64,000 nt of DNA, taken from the NCBI GenBank assembly GCA_030686995.1, contig CM060708.1, positions 107,842,463 to 107,906,462 of the forward strand. Direction: 5' to 3'. Origin of the DNA: Artemisia argyi (lineage: Eukaryota; Streptophyta; Magnoliopsida; Asterales; Asteraceae). This document shows, one piece after another, positions 1 to 11,018 of the stretch. Position numbers and translations under genes: made by a program. The notes beneath the pieces were generated by a model that ran no database searches, was not told the origin of the DNA, and saw nothing but the letters and a program-made list of their open reading frames with translations. The first letter of the stretch is position 1; each line of letters opens with the position of its first letter.

Positions 1-2315
1 AACTTGGTGGTACCATGAGATTTTGATTGAAAATCAATTTGTACTCAAAATTTTGACAAAATTTTTCACTCAATCAATGACATCACTTATTTAAGCTTTA
101 ACATCCGTCATTGATTGAGGGGGAGAGTGATTTTTCTCAAAATTTTACGTATCATCAAAACTCTCCACACTTTGTACAAAAACCTGGCAACAATATACTT
201 TGTGATGGTTATGTGTCAGAATGAGAACTTTTTAAAGTGTTTTCGTTAAAAACTTCGAATCTTTTGTAAACTCTTCAAATCTGACACATAACAACCTCCC
301 TCACAAATTGAGGGGGAGCAAGAAAAAGTTCCTTTTATCAAAAAATATTAAAATTGACCGCATTTTCCGCCCAAAAGCTTTCTAACTTATTTAAATCAAT
401 TGAGATCCAAAATCTCAAAAGATTTGAAATTTTTGATCGGGGGAGAGAATGTGATTTAAATATGAAATCTGATATTCAAATGTGATCTTTTGGACTCAAT
501 AAATGTGCTCCCACATATGTGCTAAACTCTTTCGAATATCGATGCACATATTGAGGGGGAGCAAAAGGCGTTTGTGGAAGTTATACCAAAGACCGACCAT
601 TTATCTTTATGCATGGAGTTATAAGGTTGGTTAAGGTTAGGTATGAATTCCCATGATCCCCCAGAATCGGAAGGATCTTCCCAGGGACAATCCTCTAGAT
701 AGATTAGAAGTCCTTAGGAATGATTGAAAAAAGGAGTAAAGTGAGAAAGGGAAGAGTGCGGACTGAGATAGAGCGAGGACTGGAACAAACCCAACAAGGT
801 TCTAGTGGTGAAGTCTCGGTAAGCACGGAAGGGGTTGAAGAATTAAAAAGAATTGTAATGAGAAAGGGTGAAAAAAAATAGCCCTCCTTATATTCAACCT
901 TAGGGCAGAAACCGGGTTCAATTCATAATCTACTGGCGGTTACTAAGGTAACACCGGTATTGAAGACAAGACGTCATGGACCCAGTGACGCACTGCACTA
1001 AACCTCCCAACCACTCAAGTTCTCTTAAAAGAGCTTGTTTCATTCTCACGGGGAACCCTGTGTAATGTATTGACCGCTCATTGCGAGCTATGTTGATACC
1101 TAAAACAGGAGATGCCTCCCCAGTCTCCAGGAGCGGATCAAAACGCACTATTGAGTCTAGAGCCAAAGAGATCATCCATAAATCTCAATAGGACACATTC
1201 CAAATATGTTTATTGTTTCACTCAATGTGGAAAATAAGATAAAATATTTAGAGTCCTACGCATTATCTTTGTGGTATTGCCAAAACATTCGAGTGATATG
1301 AAAATATTCACAATGACGATAGAAATCCTTCTAGAGCGAACATCTTTCAAGCTCTTGGTAGGTGACATATGAGATCCATCTTGGATCAATGATCAAGTGA
1401 CAACTGGAAAGCAACAATGGTGCGATTCAAAATTGAATCAAACTTGTTCCAGGATATGGATTGATGGATACTTTTGCTAAAACCTTTCAATGTGCTCACT
1501 AACTAATTTTTCGAGCACATTGATTGTGTAAAATCTTTCAAACAAAAGTATTTTTGATGGAAATATGATTCAAAGTACAAAACTCTCGTCGTGTCTCAAA
1601 AATGTTTATCATATGACACGCGAGTGATTTCTATAAATCAATTTCTCATCAATCCGTGAATATCAATTCACCGATTCACTCTATCGTGCTGTCTGCTTTG
1701 AGACGTTCCTGTATGAGAACATGCTTAGTATGAAGATTCCAAAGTGGATTCTTTGGAAAATTCATTACTACAAGCTGGAAATTCCTATCAAGGAGAGTCT
1801 TCTTTAAAAAGAGACTCTACCTGATCACAGGTCGGTTTTCACAAAAACGGAGGGTAGTCTGTCCACGCAGAACGAATGACAAAGCCATATTCGTTCTCTA
1901 TCTTTATTGCTAACTGTTTTATTTCAGGGACACATATAAAGATGGCGTTGATGGCTCCTAATTCTAGCTGAATCGGGTCAATCCATACCTCATGCTCACA
2001 CATCCTCCTTACTATCAATGATGATGAGAGACTTGCTACAACAAATGTTAAGAGACTACCAACAACGTTTCCGCAACTCTGATGAAAAGTCTCCTGATCC
2101 ATAACTCTGATGTAAAGTCTCCTGATCCAGAAGGGTGTGAGCATGACGGTCCTAAAGTCACTACATCACAAAGGAATCCAAAATCACAAGTTCATTTGCT
2201 TGAAGTACAAAGTGTGCAAAAAAGTGAAGAATCAAAACCTACGAGCTACAAAGACTAAAGAATGCTTAAAGGTCAAAGAGCTTAATTTCCAAGCTGACCT
2301 CGCTTAGGGGGACAT
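1..2315 (+). mobile_element. Ty1/copia 3' internal non-coding region with repeated polypurine tracts
   Basis: No convincing coding frame is visible. What stands out is a purine-rich motif of the form TTGAGGGGGAGCA that recurs near 117, 302, 436 and 550, with a last purine tract (TTAGGGGGACAT) just before the LTR at 2316. A polypurine tract next to the 3' LTR is the plus-strand primer of LTR retrotransposons. Arrays of several such tracts before the 3' LTR are described for the Sirevirus branch of Ty1/copia. The element's gag-pol would lie upstream of the window. Lineage is an inference; the short LTR is not typical of Sireviruses. Confidence 0.5.
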
Positions 2316-2703
2316 TGTTAGGAATACAGATATTCCTGTAAAAGTCTCGGTTACCTAATTATTGTAATAGCATTTAAGTTAGCTCGTAGTTAGTTTATTA
2401 TTTAGTTAGATAATAGATTAGTCTAAGTAACATCGTGGAAGAAGGACGGGTCTTACCCACTGTATGCCTGATCTACAGCCCGGGTGTGGGCATTTTTATG
2501 TTTCTTTGTAGGATAAGTATAAATACCCCTCTCCACATGTGGAGAGGGTTGGACCTTCATTCATAACCTAATAGACTTCAAGTTTCTCTCAAGGCTCCCA
2601 TCTATCTCTCTCTCTAAAACTCTTCCACTTTTCTTTCTTTCTTTCTTAATTCGTACCAAACCACAAGAACCATACATGTTTGTGACTTGATTGATTCTCT
2701 ACA
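2316..2703 (+). mobile_element. Ty1/copia LTR (3' or solo), 388 bp
   Basis: It starts TGTTAGGAATACAG directly after a polypurine tract and ends TTCTCTACA, giving TG...CA termini. A TATA-like AGTATAAATACCC lies near 2515, followed by a CT-rich leader. No primer-binding site follows the CA end, so this is a 3' LTR rather than a 5' LTR. The sequence after it is of the gypsy type described next, so the copia element probably inserted into the gypsy element. The matching 5' LTR is not in the window. Confidence 0.65.
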
Positions 2704-3266
2704 GGGGGTAAATTCTGGCGAATTTAATCAATTTTGTGCCATAATACCCCCATTTCGGCCAAAAAAAAAAATTTTTTGAAGTGCTTTGCACTTGAACAAC
2801 AAAAGGTTATCAGTCCACCACATCTAACATAAGGATTGGCTAATCCAGGAGCAAACGGCTCTTGGTAAAGATATCTCAAATCCATTTATGGTTGGCAATT
2901 TGCCAAAAATTATATGGTGCTCAACTCACCATATCCTAAAAAGTAAAAGAGTTGACTAGCCCGCAAGATTATGGCTTGTGGTAAAGGCAGTGGAATACCA
3001 TAATTGGTAATCAACTCACCAAGATGTTGATTGTGTCCATCAAGAGTTGGCTAGTCCAGAAGCAAACGGCTTCTGGTACAGACAAATCAAAACCGTTGGA
3101 AGCTTATGGTTTGCTCAAAATCATATGGTTATCAGTGTACTATAGTTCTTACTTGAACCGAAACATTTGGCTACTCTAGAAGTAATGGCTTTTAGTAAAG
3201 AAACTTTAAATCCATTAATTTTCACAAAAGATTGCTAGGGACTAGCAATATTCTAGTGTGGGGGAT
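2704..3266 (+). mobile_element. 3' internal end of a Tat/Ogre-like Ty3/gypsy element with degenerate tandem repeats
   Basis: A roughly 110-bp unit recurs in degenerate form. Its core, of the type GAGTTGGCTAGTCCAGAAGC followed by ACGGCTTCTGGTA, appears near 2832, 2949, 3050 and 3168. The stretch ends with GGGACTAGCAATATTC and the purine tract GTGTGGGGGA just before the LTR. Tandem repeats and this GTGTGGGGG polypurine tract are usual at the 3' end of Tat/Ogre-type elements. No protein-coding frame was recognised. Confidence 0.55.
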
Positions 3267-6200
3267 TGATGAGTGTGTAAATACTCATCATTTATATCGT
3301 ATTTTAACTGCCAAAACACGTGAAAATACTCAAGAATGCATCAAAATAACAAAAATATCCCAAAGATCGTGTTTTATATGTTTTGAATGCAAAATGATTG
3401 AAAACAAACGAAAAAAGAAGAAAGTTTGCATAATTGGCAGTTTCAGTCCCCCCAACTTTCAAAAGTTGTCAAAACTAGTCCCTAAGCGTTTATTTTGAAA
3501 GAAAAGTCAAACCAAGTCTTTAAAAATCAAAAGTTACCAAAAATGATCTTTGGGTGAAAAGCTTTCAAAAATGAACAAGTTTAGTCCCTGAAGTTTCATA
3601 TTTGGCAGGATTGGTCCCTGCACTTTTAGAGAATGACAGAAATGGTCCTTGGTGAGAATTTGTGAAAAGAAAGTCAACAAAAGTCAACCAACAATCCTCA
3701 AATGACAAGATTGATCCTTGGATTGCATTTTCAGAAAATTACAAATTCAGTCCCTCAAGTTTGCAAAATGACAAAAGTGATCCCCGGGAATTATTCTAAC
3801 AAGAAAAATGATGAAAACAAATTTTGGAAATCATTACTTGGTTCATTTGAGAAAGTGACAGAAATGGCCCCTTGATTTTCAGATACTACATAATTGGTCC
3901 TTGGGCTTTTTCTCATTACTAATACAAAATACACCACCCTTTCATATTAAACCCAACAAAAAGCCCAACAAAACCTACCCTAAGCCCAAAAATCCCACCC
4001 CATTGGTATTAAAAATGGTCAAAGAGTCAAACAGTCAAATGCTCAGTCAAAACACCTCATCCCCTTCCCACCCCGCTTTTACCCTCTAGGTTTACCACCA
4101 CCACCACCACTGCCATACTCAACCTCCCCCAAAAGCTCCCCAATCACACTCCCCCATCCCACTAACTCCCCCAATCTCTCACAAAACCTTACCTAACCCC
4201 ATGGACACCCTGGCAATCCCAAGTTCTACAAATAACATTTTGGCACCAAAATCTATTCTACAGCTAGGATCAATCTCAGAGCAATTGGACGACTGGGATT
4301 TGTTCACAAGATTCAAGAGATCAAATTGAAACCCTAATCTCAGAAGAAAAGGCACCAGAAGTGAAATTCATACCTACCACTTATTTGAGTATAAATACGA
4401 ACCTTGTATGAGCCATTGAGGTATCCTTTTTTGTATCTTTCCTTAGTTTCAGATTTAATTCTTAGTTGTAATTCAAAGTTTTTAATTCAATTCAAGTTTC
4501 CTTTACATTTATTGCAATTCGTATTTTTAACCAAGATTTCAAATTTATAATTGTTTTACTTATTTGCACTTTAAATACTCTCAGTAACTTTTATAATCCT
4601 TGTTAAAGTTGTTTGAAGTGAAAAGAAAGCATCAATTCAGAAAAAGAAAAGAAAAAGGAAAATACAAAGAAAATTCAAAAAAAATACAAAAAAAAATATT
4701 GAAGAAGAAGAAGTAGCAGTAGAAGATATGGTTATGGATAATTGCTTAGAATCCCATGGGGGATATTAGGGTATGGTTTGATTCCTGTTTCCTAGTTCCC
4801 TTCTAGCTTGGATGTCAAGTAACTCTTTACACTTTAATTTTGTTGAAATATTTGTTGTTTGATCATTGGTGCTTATTGCTCTTGAATTTTGTTTATTTAC
4901 GTCAATCTTAGCTTAGTGTAACCTTAGTAACTGAGTTTGTGTTGTAATTTGTGTAGTTCCTTTTGAAACCTTTGAAAACAATTAGATATAGGGGTGTTTG
5001 GAATAGGCTTTTGTATTATGCTCTTGTTGGTATTAGTGGTCAAGGGGTGGCAGTTCATTTTTCTTAAGCTGCTTTTAGTCCTAATTGACCAATTAATTGG
5101 TCACTCATTTGAGAAAAGTCAATTTCTCCTCTAAATTTCATTGGTAATTGACTGTGAAGGAATTTGTACTCCAAATCTTAAAACTGAGCTTAGGAATAGT
5201 GTAGCTTGCTTGATTTAGGTTAATTTAGGGGTCATAAACACTAAGCAATCAATCAAGGTCAGTATAATTTCACATAAGTCAAAATTTTCAAAAATTTAAA
5301 AAAGTCAAATTGATGCATACTCAGATTTTGGTCAATATTCAAAACACTTTATAGACTTTGTTATTGGATGGAAATATATAATCCGTGTTGATTTGAGTGC
5401 CTAGCCAGCTTGAGAACATATTTCAAAAAGAACATTGAAAATTGGAATTGATTTGCTCATAGAAATTTGGTTTCAAAGTTGACGGTTTGACTGAGAGCTC
5501 CCCTGCAATCTCAGGTTTTTGTCAAGTTTAGATTAGCCATAGATTGTTCATCATTAAGTTTTAGGACTTGTAGCCTTAAGTAGCCCCCTAGATCATATTT
5601 TATAGATTGCTTTTATATTTGCCTAAACTGCTTATTAAGTGCTTATAAATTAGCCATTTTTAGGCCTAGTTGAGACTGTGTGCTGTTCATACTCAGTGTA
5701 TAATGAGTTTGTTAAATCTTGTTGTGTTCTTGATTATAGTTGTTGTAGTTGTCCTAGTTATTGTTCCTTATTGATCTTGCTGCTGTTTGTTTAAGCTTAT
5801 AAGCTTGTGAGAGCTTATTGGCTTTTTTGTGGCTTATTGTGGTTCATGCGTGCTGCTGCTATGGTGCTTACTCTTGTTATTGTTCTTGTTGTTAGTTTTG
5901 CTTATTAGTTTTGTGATTATTGAGCTACTGCTTGTTGTTGTTGTTTTGTTTACACAAGCGCTAAGCTTGTCTAAGCTTATTTGATTTATGGTCTAAATCT
6001 GCAGTCACAAAAGAATAGAAAACAAAAAATTTAAAAAAAAAATAAATTCTTAAATATGTTTTTGATCTTGAAACTGAGTTTGGATTTGATTAAATTTGTT
6101 TGTGGCAAAAGTCTGTTTTCAAAAGTTGTCTTTGAATTTGAGTTTGAATTGTTGTGTTTGTGAGAAGCAAAGAAAGAAAGAAAACAAAGAAAAAGAAAAA

Positions 6201-6971
6201 AAGAAATTTTGAGTAAAAATATAGGTTCGAACCCTGGACCTCAAGCATATTCAGACACGCACACAACACACCAAACCAGCATGCCCTTGGGACTTTTTCA
6301 ATCTAAACTTGCAAAATAAATCTTTTAAATACCTTTTCAACTGTTTTGCTTATTTAAGTGTAAACTGCTTATTTTGTCTTATCCGAAGTGCATATTTCAA
6401 GTTTTTCATTTTTCTTACATTCCTTTTAACTTAATAGATTTTCCAGAAAAGTTTCATAATTTTTAGAATAGTTTAAGTATTCATTTTAATTTCACATTTT
6501 TGATTGCGCGTTGACGTTTATTTAGAATAAACGTCACGTTACTTGTTTAAATTGTGTTTTAGGATTTCCCGTTTCCTAATTATGTTTCCCGTAGTATTTT
6601 AGGACTTCCCTATTTATCCATTGCCTTTATTCCCTTTTAGGTTGCGTTATTTTCATTTTCGTTTCTTAATCGTCAATTTCCGTTAATTTAACGTATCACA
6701 AAACCAAACAATCTTTCCCAATCAAACATACAAGATTTTAATCTCGATCTTTCACGAAGCTTTCCATTCACACCTCGTTGGGGTACGACCCGTGAAATCA
6801 CTTCCCGGTCTCACAATTTAATATCACTTTCACGAGTTTGCGAGATAATCTTTTTCCTAAAAGGTTTACTCGTATTTCTCCACGTCTTGTTGTCTCACGA
6901 TAACATAGACCACACGTTTGTTGATATTTTGATAAATTGTTTTTACACACACGCAATACGACAACGAATCA
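3267..6971 (+). mobile_element. Long LTR (about 3.7 kb) of a Tat/Ogre-like Ty3/gypsy element
   Basis: It begins TGATGAGTGTG after a purine tract and ends AATCA two bases before a canonical primer-binding site, so both borders are set by landmarks. The first 24 bases form a small palindrome (TGATGAGT...ACTCATCA). A TATA-like GAGTATAAATACG lies near 4387 and would mark the U3/R border. The rest is AT-rich and non-coding. LTRs of several kb are characteristic of Ogre/Tat elements. Internal sequence is present on both sides of this single LTR (see findings). Confidence 0.65.
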
Positions 6972-6973
6972 AA

Positions 6974-6991
6974 TGGCGCCGCTGCCGGGGA
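6974..6991 (+). promoter_or_regulatory. Primer-binding site, tRNA-Asp type
   Basis: TGGCGCCGCTGCCGGGGA is complementary to the 3' end of plant tRNA-Asp apart from one mismatch. It sits 2 bp after the LTR end. This site primes minus-strand DNA synthesis in Athila/Tat-type gypsy elements and fixes the orientation as +. Confidence 0.8.
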
Positions 6992-7500
6992 GGCTGTGTG
7001 TCGAAAGTCTCGATAAGGTTTAGACGATTAGTCTTGTAGAACCTTCGCAAGAAGTTACGCTTTCATAAAACTTATAAAAAACCAAAAATATTTTTCTTTT
7101 GTTTTTATATATGTATTATATCTATATAAGATAAGAAAAACACAAAAAGATTTTCCCGTTTCTTTGTTTAATAATAACAACATTAAAATCTTATCACCGC
7201 AAACCAAGGCAGAACACCTACCAACTGGGGGTGTGACCATAATAAGTTCTCAAACCAAAGATCAAAACTTGCCTTTGTATCACTTGCGTTTTGGAAAACT
7301 TTTAATCAATAAGCTTACACTAAGAGGAGTCGAAACGGTATAGGGCGATCCAACGAACTTCGTCCTAGTGAGAAATCCATTCTTTTCTCCCGCTCCTTGT
7401 ACGTTTATCCTTAAAGGTTAACCTTGCGTTCTTGATTATTGGTTTAAGTTCCCTTGTCATTAAAGTGGTATTGTTTTAATTGATTTTGATTTTGTGGTGC
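6992..7500 (+). other. Retrotransposon leader between primer site and gag
   Basis: This is the non-coding leader of the gypsy element. It contains no long frame on the + strand and leads directly to the gag start at 7501. Confidence 0.5.
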
Positions 7501-7896
7501 ATGCGTACTCGTCCACAATCGAGGCGATATCGTCAACTAAGAAACGTCACCGAACTACGTCCTATTGTTGAAGATCACGTTCCGAAAATGGATGATAATC
7601 GTGAACCTCCGAAGGATGACCCAATTCCCGATCTCCGCACGATGGAGGAATTGTGTCAACCTACTATGCACGGAAGGGGTGGCCCTATTGTCCCTCTTAA
7701 CATCGCGGCTACGGATTTTGTACTTAAGCATCATATGATACAACAAGTCCAAAACTCATGCCAATTCCATGGTTTGCCGGGTGATGATGCAAACAAACAT
7801 CTTGATAAATTTCTCATCGTCACCCAAAGCATGAAACAAAACGGTGTCATCGATGATGCCCTTCGTTTGTGCCTCTTCCCATATTCTTTGACTTGA
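7501..7896 (+). pseudogene. gag: Ty3/gypsy gag, 5' fragment
   Basis: The frame opens with MRTRPQSRR and continues through RTMEELCQPTMHGRGGP, IQQVQNSCQFHGLPGDD, ANKHLDKFL and DALRLCLFPYSLT. That is the order found in plant gypsy gag (retrotrans_gag) proteins, which normally go on with a tryptophan-containing stretch and a zinc knuckle. Here the frame stops right after FPYSLT and the next sequence has no gag similarity, so only about 130 residues remain. An upstream in-frame ATG at 7480 exists, but the MRTR start at 7501 matches the family better. No protease, RT or integrase follows. The truncation coincides with the SAG101-like fragment that starts within 200 bp. Confidence 0.75.
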
Positions 7897-8703
7897 ATCC
7901 ATCCTCTGTGTCATCTCACAAGTAAAAGCCCAATAGCTCCTTGAAGCAAACCAACATTGAAAACATGTAAGCTTCATTTTAATCAATAATAAACTCATCT
8001 TATAAAAATACAGAATCTTGAAAACGGTAACTAGTTGAGATATTTAATTAATTGTATGAGTACTAATGAAGTTATTATTCATAAGAACTTGCAGCTTCGG
8101 CAGTGAAATCGAACTGAGCAAATTTTTGGCCAGCACAGATTTGATTCAAGAAGCACATCATGCGATTTTGGAGACTCCTTCCACTTACCGAATTCACACC
8201 AGTCCGTCAGGGTTAACTATTTTGGCTTTCAGCTGTTCGCCTGATTACACTACTCAATTTCTTAATGGAGAATTCGATCTTGTTTCATCAAGAGATCTCA
8301 AAATCATTGACTTCATTTTCACTAAAGTCAACCCTTCATTTTCCATTAACAGAGTTGCTATTGACTTCATTTTCACTAAATTTAATTCCTTGAAAACGAC
8401 TAGGCGAGAATTACATTACAATTACTGGAAGTCGGTTTGGTATGTACATTGAACAATGGTTTGAATGACATAATTGAGAATATTGAAGGAAAGCAAGCAA
8501 TGATAGTTAAAAGCAAGACAAGCAAATACGAGCCTTCATATAAGTTATCAAGAGTAAAGATAGCTCTGACATACATGGATTGGTACATTAAAGACAAGAA
8601 ACTGAAGGGGGGGGGGGGGGTTACTATAATTGCTACTAGAACAAAGAAAACAGCAAAGAAATTAACAAATGTAAACGTATCATGGACCAGTATTGGAAGA
8701 AAT

Positions 8704-10900
8704 TGTAGGTTAGTAAAATTGTCACGTCTTATTATTGAATAACAATTGAGTATATAAACAGAGAATAGATGGGCCTAAGATACACGACAATATTTGGGCT
8801 TAACCTATATAAAAATACGTCTAACACTCCCCCGCAGTTGGAGCGGGAGGACACCGGACACTCAAACTGGTATGAAACTCCTCAAACAAAGCCGAAGATA
8901 ATCCTTTGGTAAAAATATCTGCATACTGATAGCGTGACGGCACATGAAGAACTCTAACTTGACCAGTAGCAACCAAATCTCGCACAAAATGAATATCAAT
9001 CTCAATATGCTTGGTACGTTGATGCTGAACCGGATTAGCAGATAAGTAGACAGCACTCGCATTATCACAGTATACATGCATAGCAGAAGACAATGGAGTA
9101 TGCAACTTACGTAGTAAATTCCGTAACCAACATGTCTCAACAACCGCATTAGCAACACCACGATACTCGGCCTCAGCACTAGAGCGAGAAAGCATTGCTT
9201 GACGCTTTGAGGACCACGAGAGCAAGTTGTTGCCAAGGAAAACACAATAACCAGAAGTAGAGCGCCGAGTAGTTGGGCAACCCGCCCTATCCGCATCCGA
9301 GTAAGCAACCAAGGAAGTAGTATAAGAGGAAAACGATTGTAACCCGCAGTCCAAAGTACCCCGAACATACCTCAAAATCCTCTTAAGAGCGGAGAAATGA
9401 GGTTCACGAGGATCATGCATAAAAAGACAAACCTGTTGCACTACATAAGAGATATCAGGCCTTGTAAAAGTAAGATACTGTAGAGAACCAGCAAGACTCT
9501 GGTATAACTTAGGATCAGAAACCGGATCACCATCAGCACCCAATTTAGACTCAGTGTCAACAGGAGTCCGAGAAGGGTTACAACCAACCATATGTGCACG
9601 CTCCAAAATCTCCATAGCATACTTACGCTGTGACATAAACATCCCAGAAGAGTCACGTGTAACTGAAACACCTAAAAAATAATTAAGAGCACACAAATCA
9701 GTCATAAAGAACTCCTTATGTAAGGAAGCAATAATCTGCGCTAATAAACCATCAGATGAAGCCGTGAGCACAATGTCATCTACATATAGCAACAAAAATG
9801 CAGTATCATCACCCTGTCTATAAATAAATAAGGAGGAGTCACAACGACTAGAACTAAACCCAACAGTAGTAATGTAAGCCGCAAACCGCTGGAACCATGC
9901 CCGATGAGCCTGCTTAAGACCATAAAGAGACCTCTGCAATAAACAAACATAATCCGGATGCTCGGGATCCCGAAAGCCGGGAGGCTGATGCATATAAACC
10001 GTCTCTGATAAATCACAATGTAAAAAAGCATTCTTGACATCAAGCTGGTGAATAGGCCAATGTCGAGAAATAGCTAAACTAAGAACAGTCTGAATGGTGC
10101 CTGGCTTAACAACCGAACTAAAAGTCTCATCAACATCAACTCCCTCAATCTGTTTGCTACCATTGGCAACAAGACGTGCTTTGTATCGACTAAGAGTGCC
10201 ATCAGCCAAATAACCACATACAACGAACAATATTGACACCCTCAGGTCGCGGTACACTAATCCAAGTTTTATTTTTAATAAGTGCATTATACTCATCATA
10301 CATAGCATTTCGCCAATTAGGATCATTAAAAGCATCCTTATATGACCGAGGGGAAGGAGAAATAGTAGACACATGACCAGCATAACGGGGATTAGGACCG
10401 AGGGGAATGAGTTGTGAGATTGTTGATTGTCATTAGCTTATCCGACAGTAGGATTGTAGGAGGGGGCTGTGAACCATTAGTCATGATGGAAGCAAAAAGT
10501 TAAAGAGTTTTAGGGATTGTAGTAGTGAATGGAACAGTAACGTAGCTTACAAAAAGCTGAAAACAAGGGCGACTGGTGTATACAAAACACCAACAAACGA
10601 ACACAACCAAACTTGAAAACACGACGACTGGTTATCAACTTAAAACCAACGATCGTCCTAACTCGAAGCTTGTCGACTGGTTATCAATAACCAACGATCG
10701 ACACTGACTGAAAAACAGAAAAAGAAAATGCCAAAAAATAGGGTTTGTGGATCAATTTAGGTTTAGGCTCGATACCATGTAAGTTAATAAAACTGTCACG
10801 TCTTATTATTGAATAACAATTGAGTATATATAAAGAGAATAGATGGGCCTAAGATACACGACAATAATTGGGCTTAACCCATAGAAAAATATGTCTAACA
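8704..10900 (-). mobile_element. Complete non-autonomous Ty1/copia element, 2.2 kb
   Basis: Two 123-bp LTRs (8704-8826 and 10778-10900) bound the element and it is flanked by a 5-bp direct repeat GAAAT (8699-8703 and 10901-10905). Read on the - strand, the LTR runs TGTTAGACRTATTTTT to TACA. The primer site TGGTATCGAGCC (10766-10777, initiator tRNA-Met type) abuts the 5' LTR and a G-rich polypurine tract abuts the 3' LTR. A gag start (MTNGSQPPPTILL, near 10477) runs within about 150 bp into sequence from just before the reverse transcriptase. Most of gag, protease and integrase has therefore been deleted. The short LTRs suggest the Ale-type lineage. The LTRs differ at roughly ten positions, so the insertion is not very recent. 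Confidence 0.9.
8821..10383 (-). pseudogene. pol: copia reverse transcriptase-RNase H remnant
   Basis: The frame reads copia pol from the start of the RT domain to the end of RNase H. RT landmarks are SRYKARLVANGSKQ, HQLDVKNAFLHCDLSE, QPPGF, LYGLKQA and the catalytic YVDDI. RNase H landmarks are LVAYSDADRAGC, SRSSAEAEYR, YCDNASAVYL and RTKHIEIDIHFVRD, ending with the tail DIFTKGLS. The first 80 or so residues are out of frame, with a frameshift near 10230 just before ADGTLSRYKA. The stop lies inside the 3' LTR. No integrase or gag is left, so mobility would depend on proteins from other elements. Usual copia polyproteins are about 1300 residues. Confidence 0.88.
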
Positions 10901-11018
10901 GAAATTTCTTAACGAAAAGGATGCAATGGCAAAAATAGAAGGTTTGAAGATGCATATACGTTGGCTTTATGGTGGAACAAATCCATTAAGGTTGGTGGTG
11001 GTGGTGGCTGTAAAATAA

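Larger units (their letters stand above)
8095..11018 (+). pseudogene. SAG101/EDS1-family relic split by a copia insertion
   Basis: After an acceptor-like TTGCAG at 8094 the reading IELSKFLASTDLIQEAHHAI...LTILAFSCSP...NPSFSINRVAID resembles the N-terminal lipase-like part of SAG101 (senescence-associated carboxylesterase 101), an EDS1 partner in plant immunity. The middle of the lipase domain is missing. From about 8437 the frame reads like the C-terminal EP domain: SRVKIALTYMDWYIKD, then after a G run GYYNCY*NKENSKE and IMDQYWKK. The copia element 8704-10900 interrupts this codon run. Removing it with one GAAAT duplication restores DQYWKKFLNEKDAMAK in frame, ending at TAA 11016-11018. An in-frame TAG, frameshifts and the lost catalytic core make it a pseudogene. 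Identity rests on motif pattern only; EDS1 or PAD4 remain alternatives. Confidence 0.55.

Noticed and set aside
930..1175. Short - strand frame of 81 residues
   Set aside because: No homology pattern, and it lies in the non-coding tail of a copia element.
8862..10043. Alternative-frame - strand open frames inside the copia element
   Set aside because: They are shadows of the reverse transcriptase/RNase H frame, which has all the family motifs.
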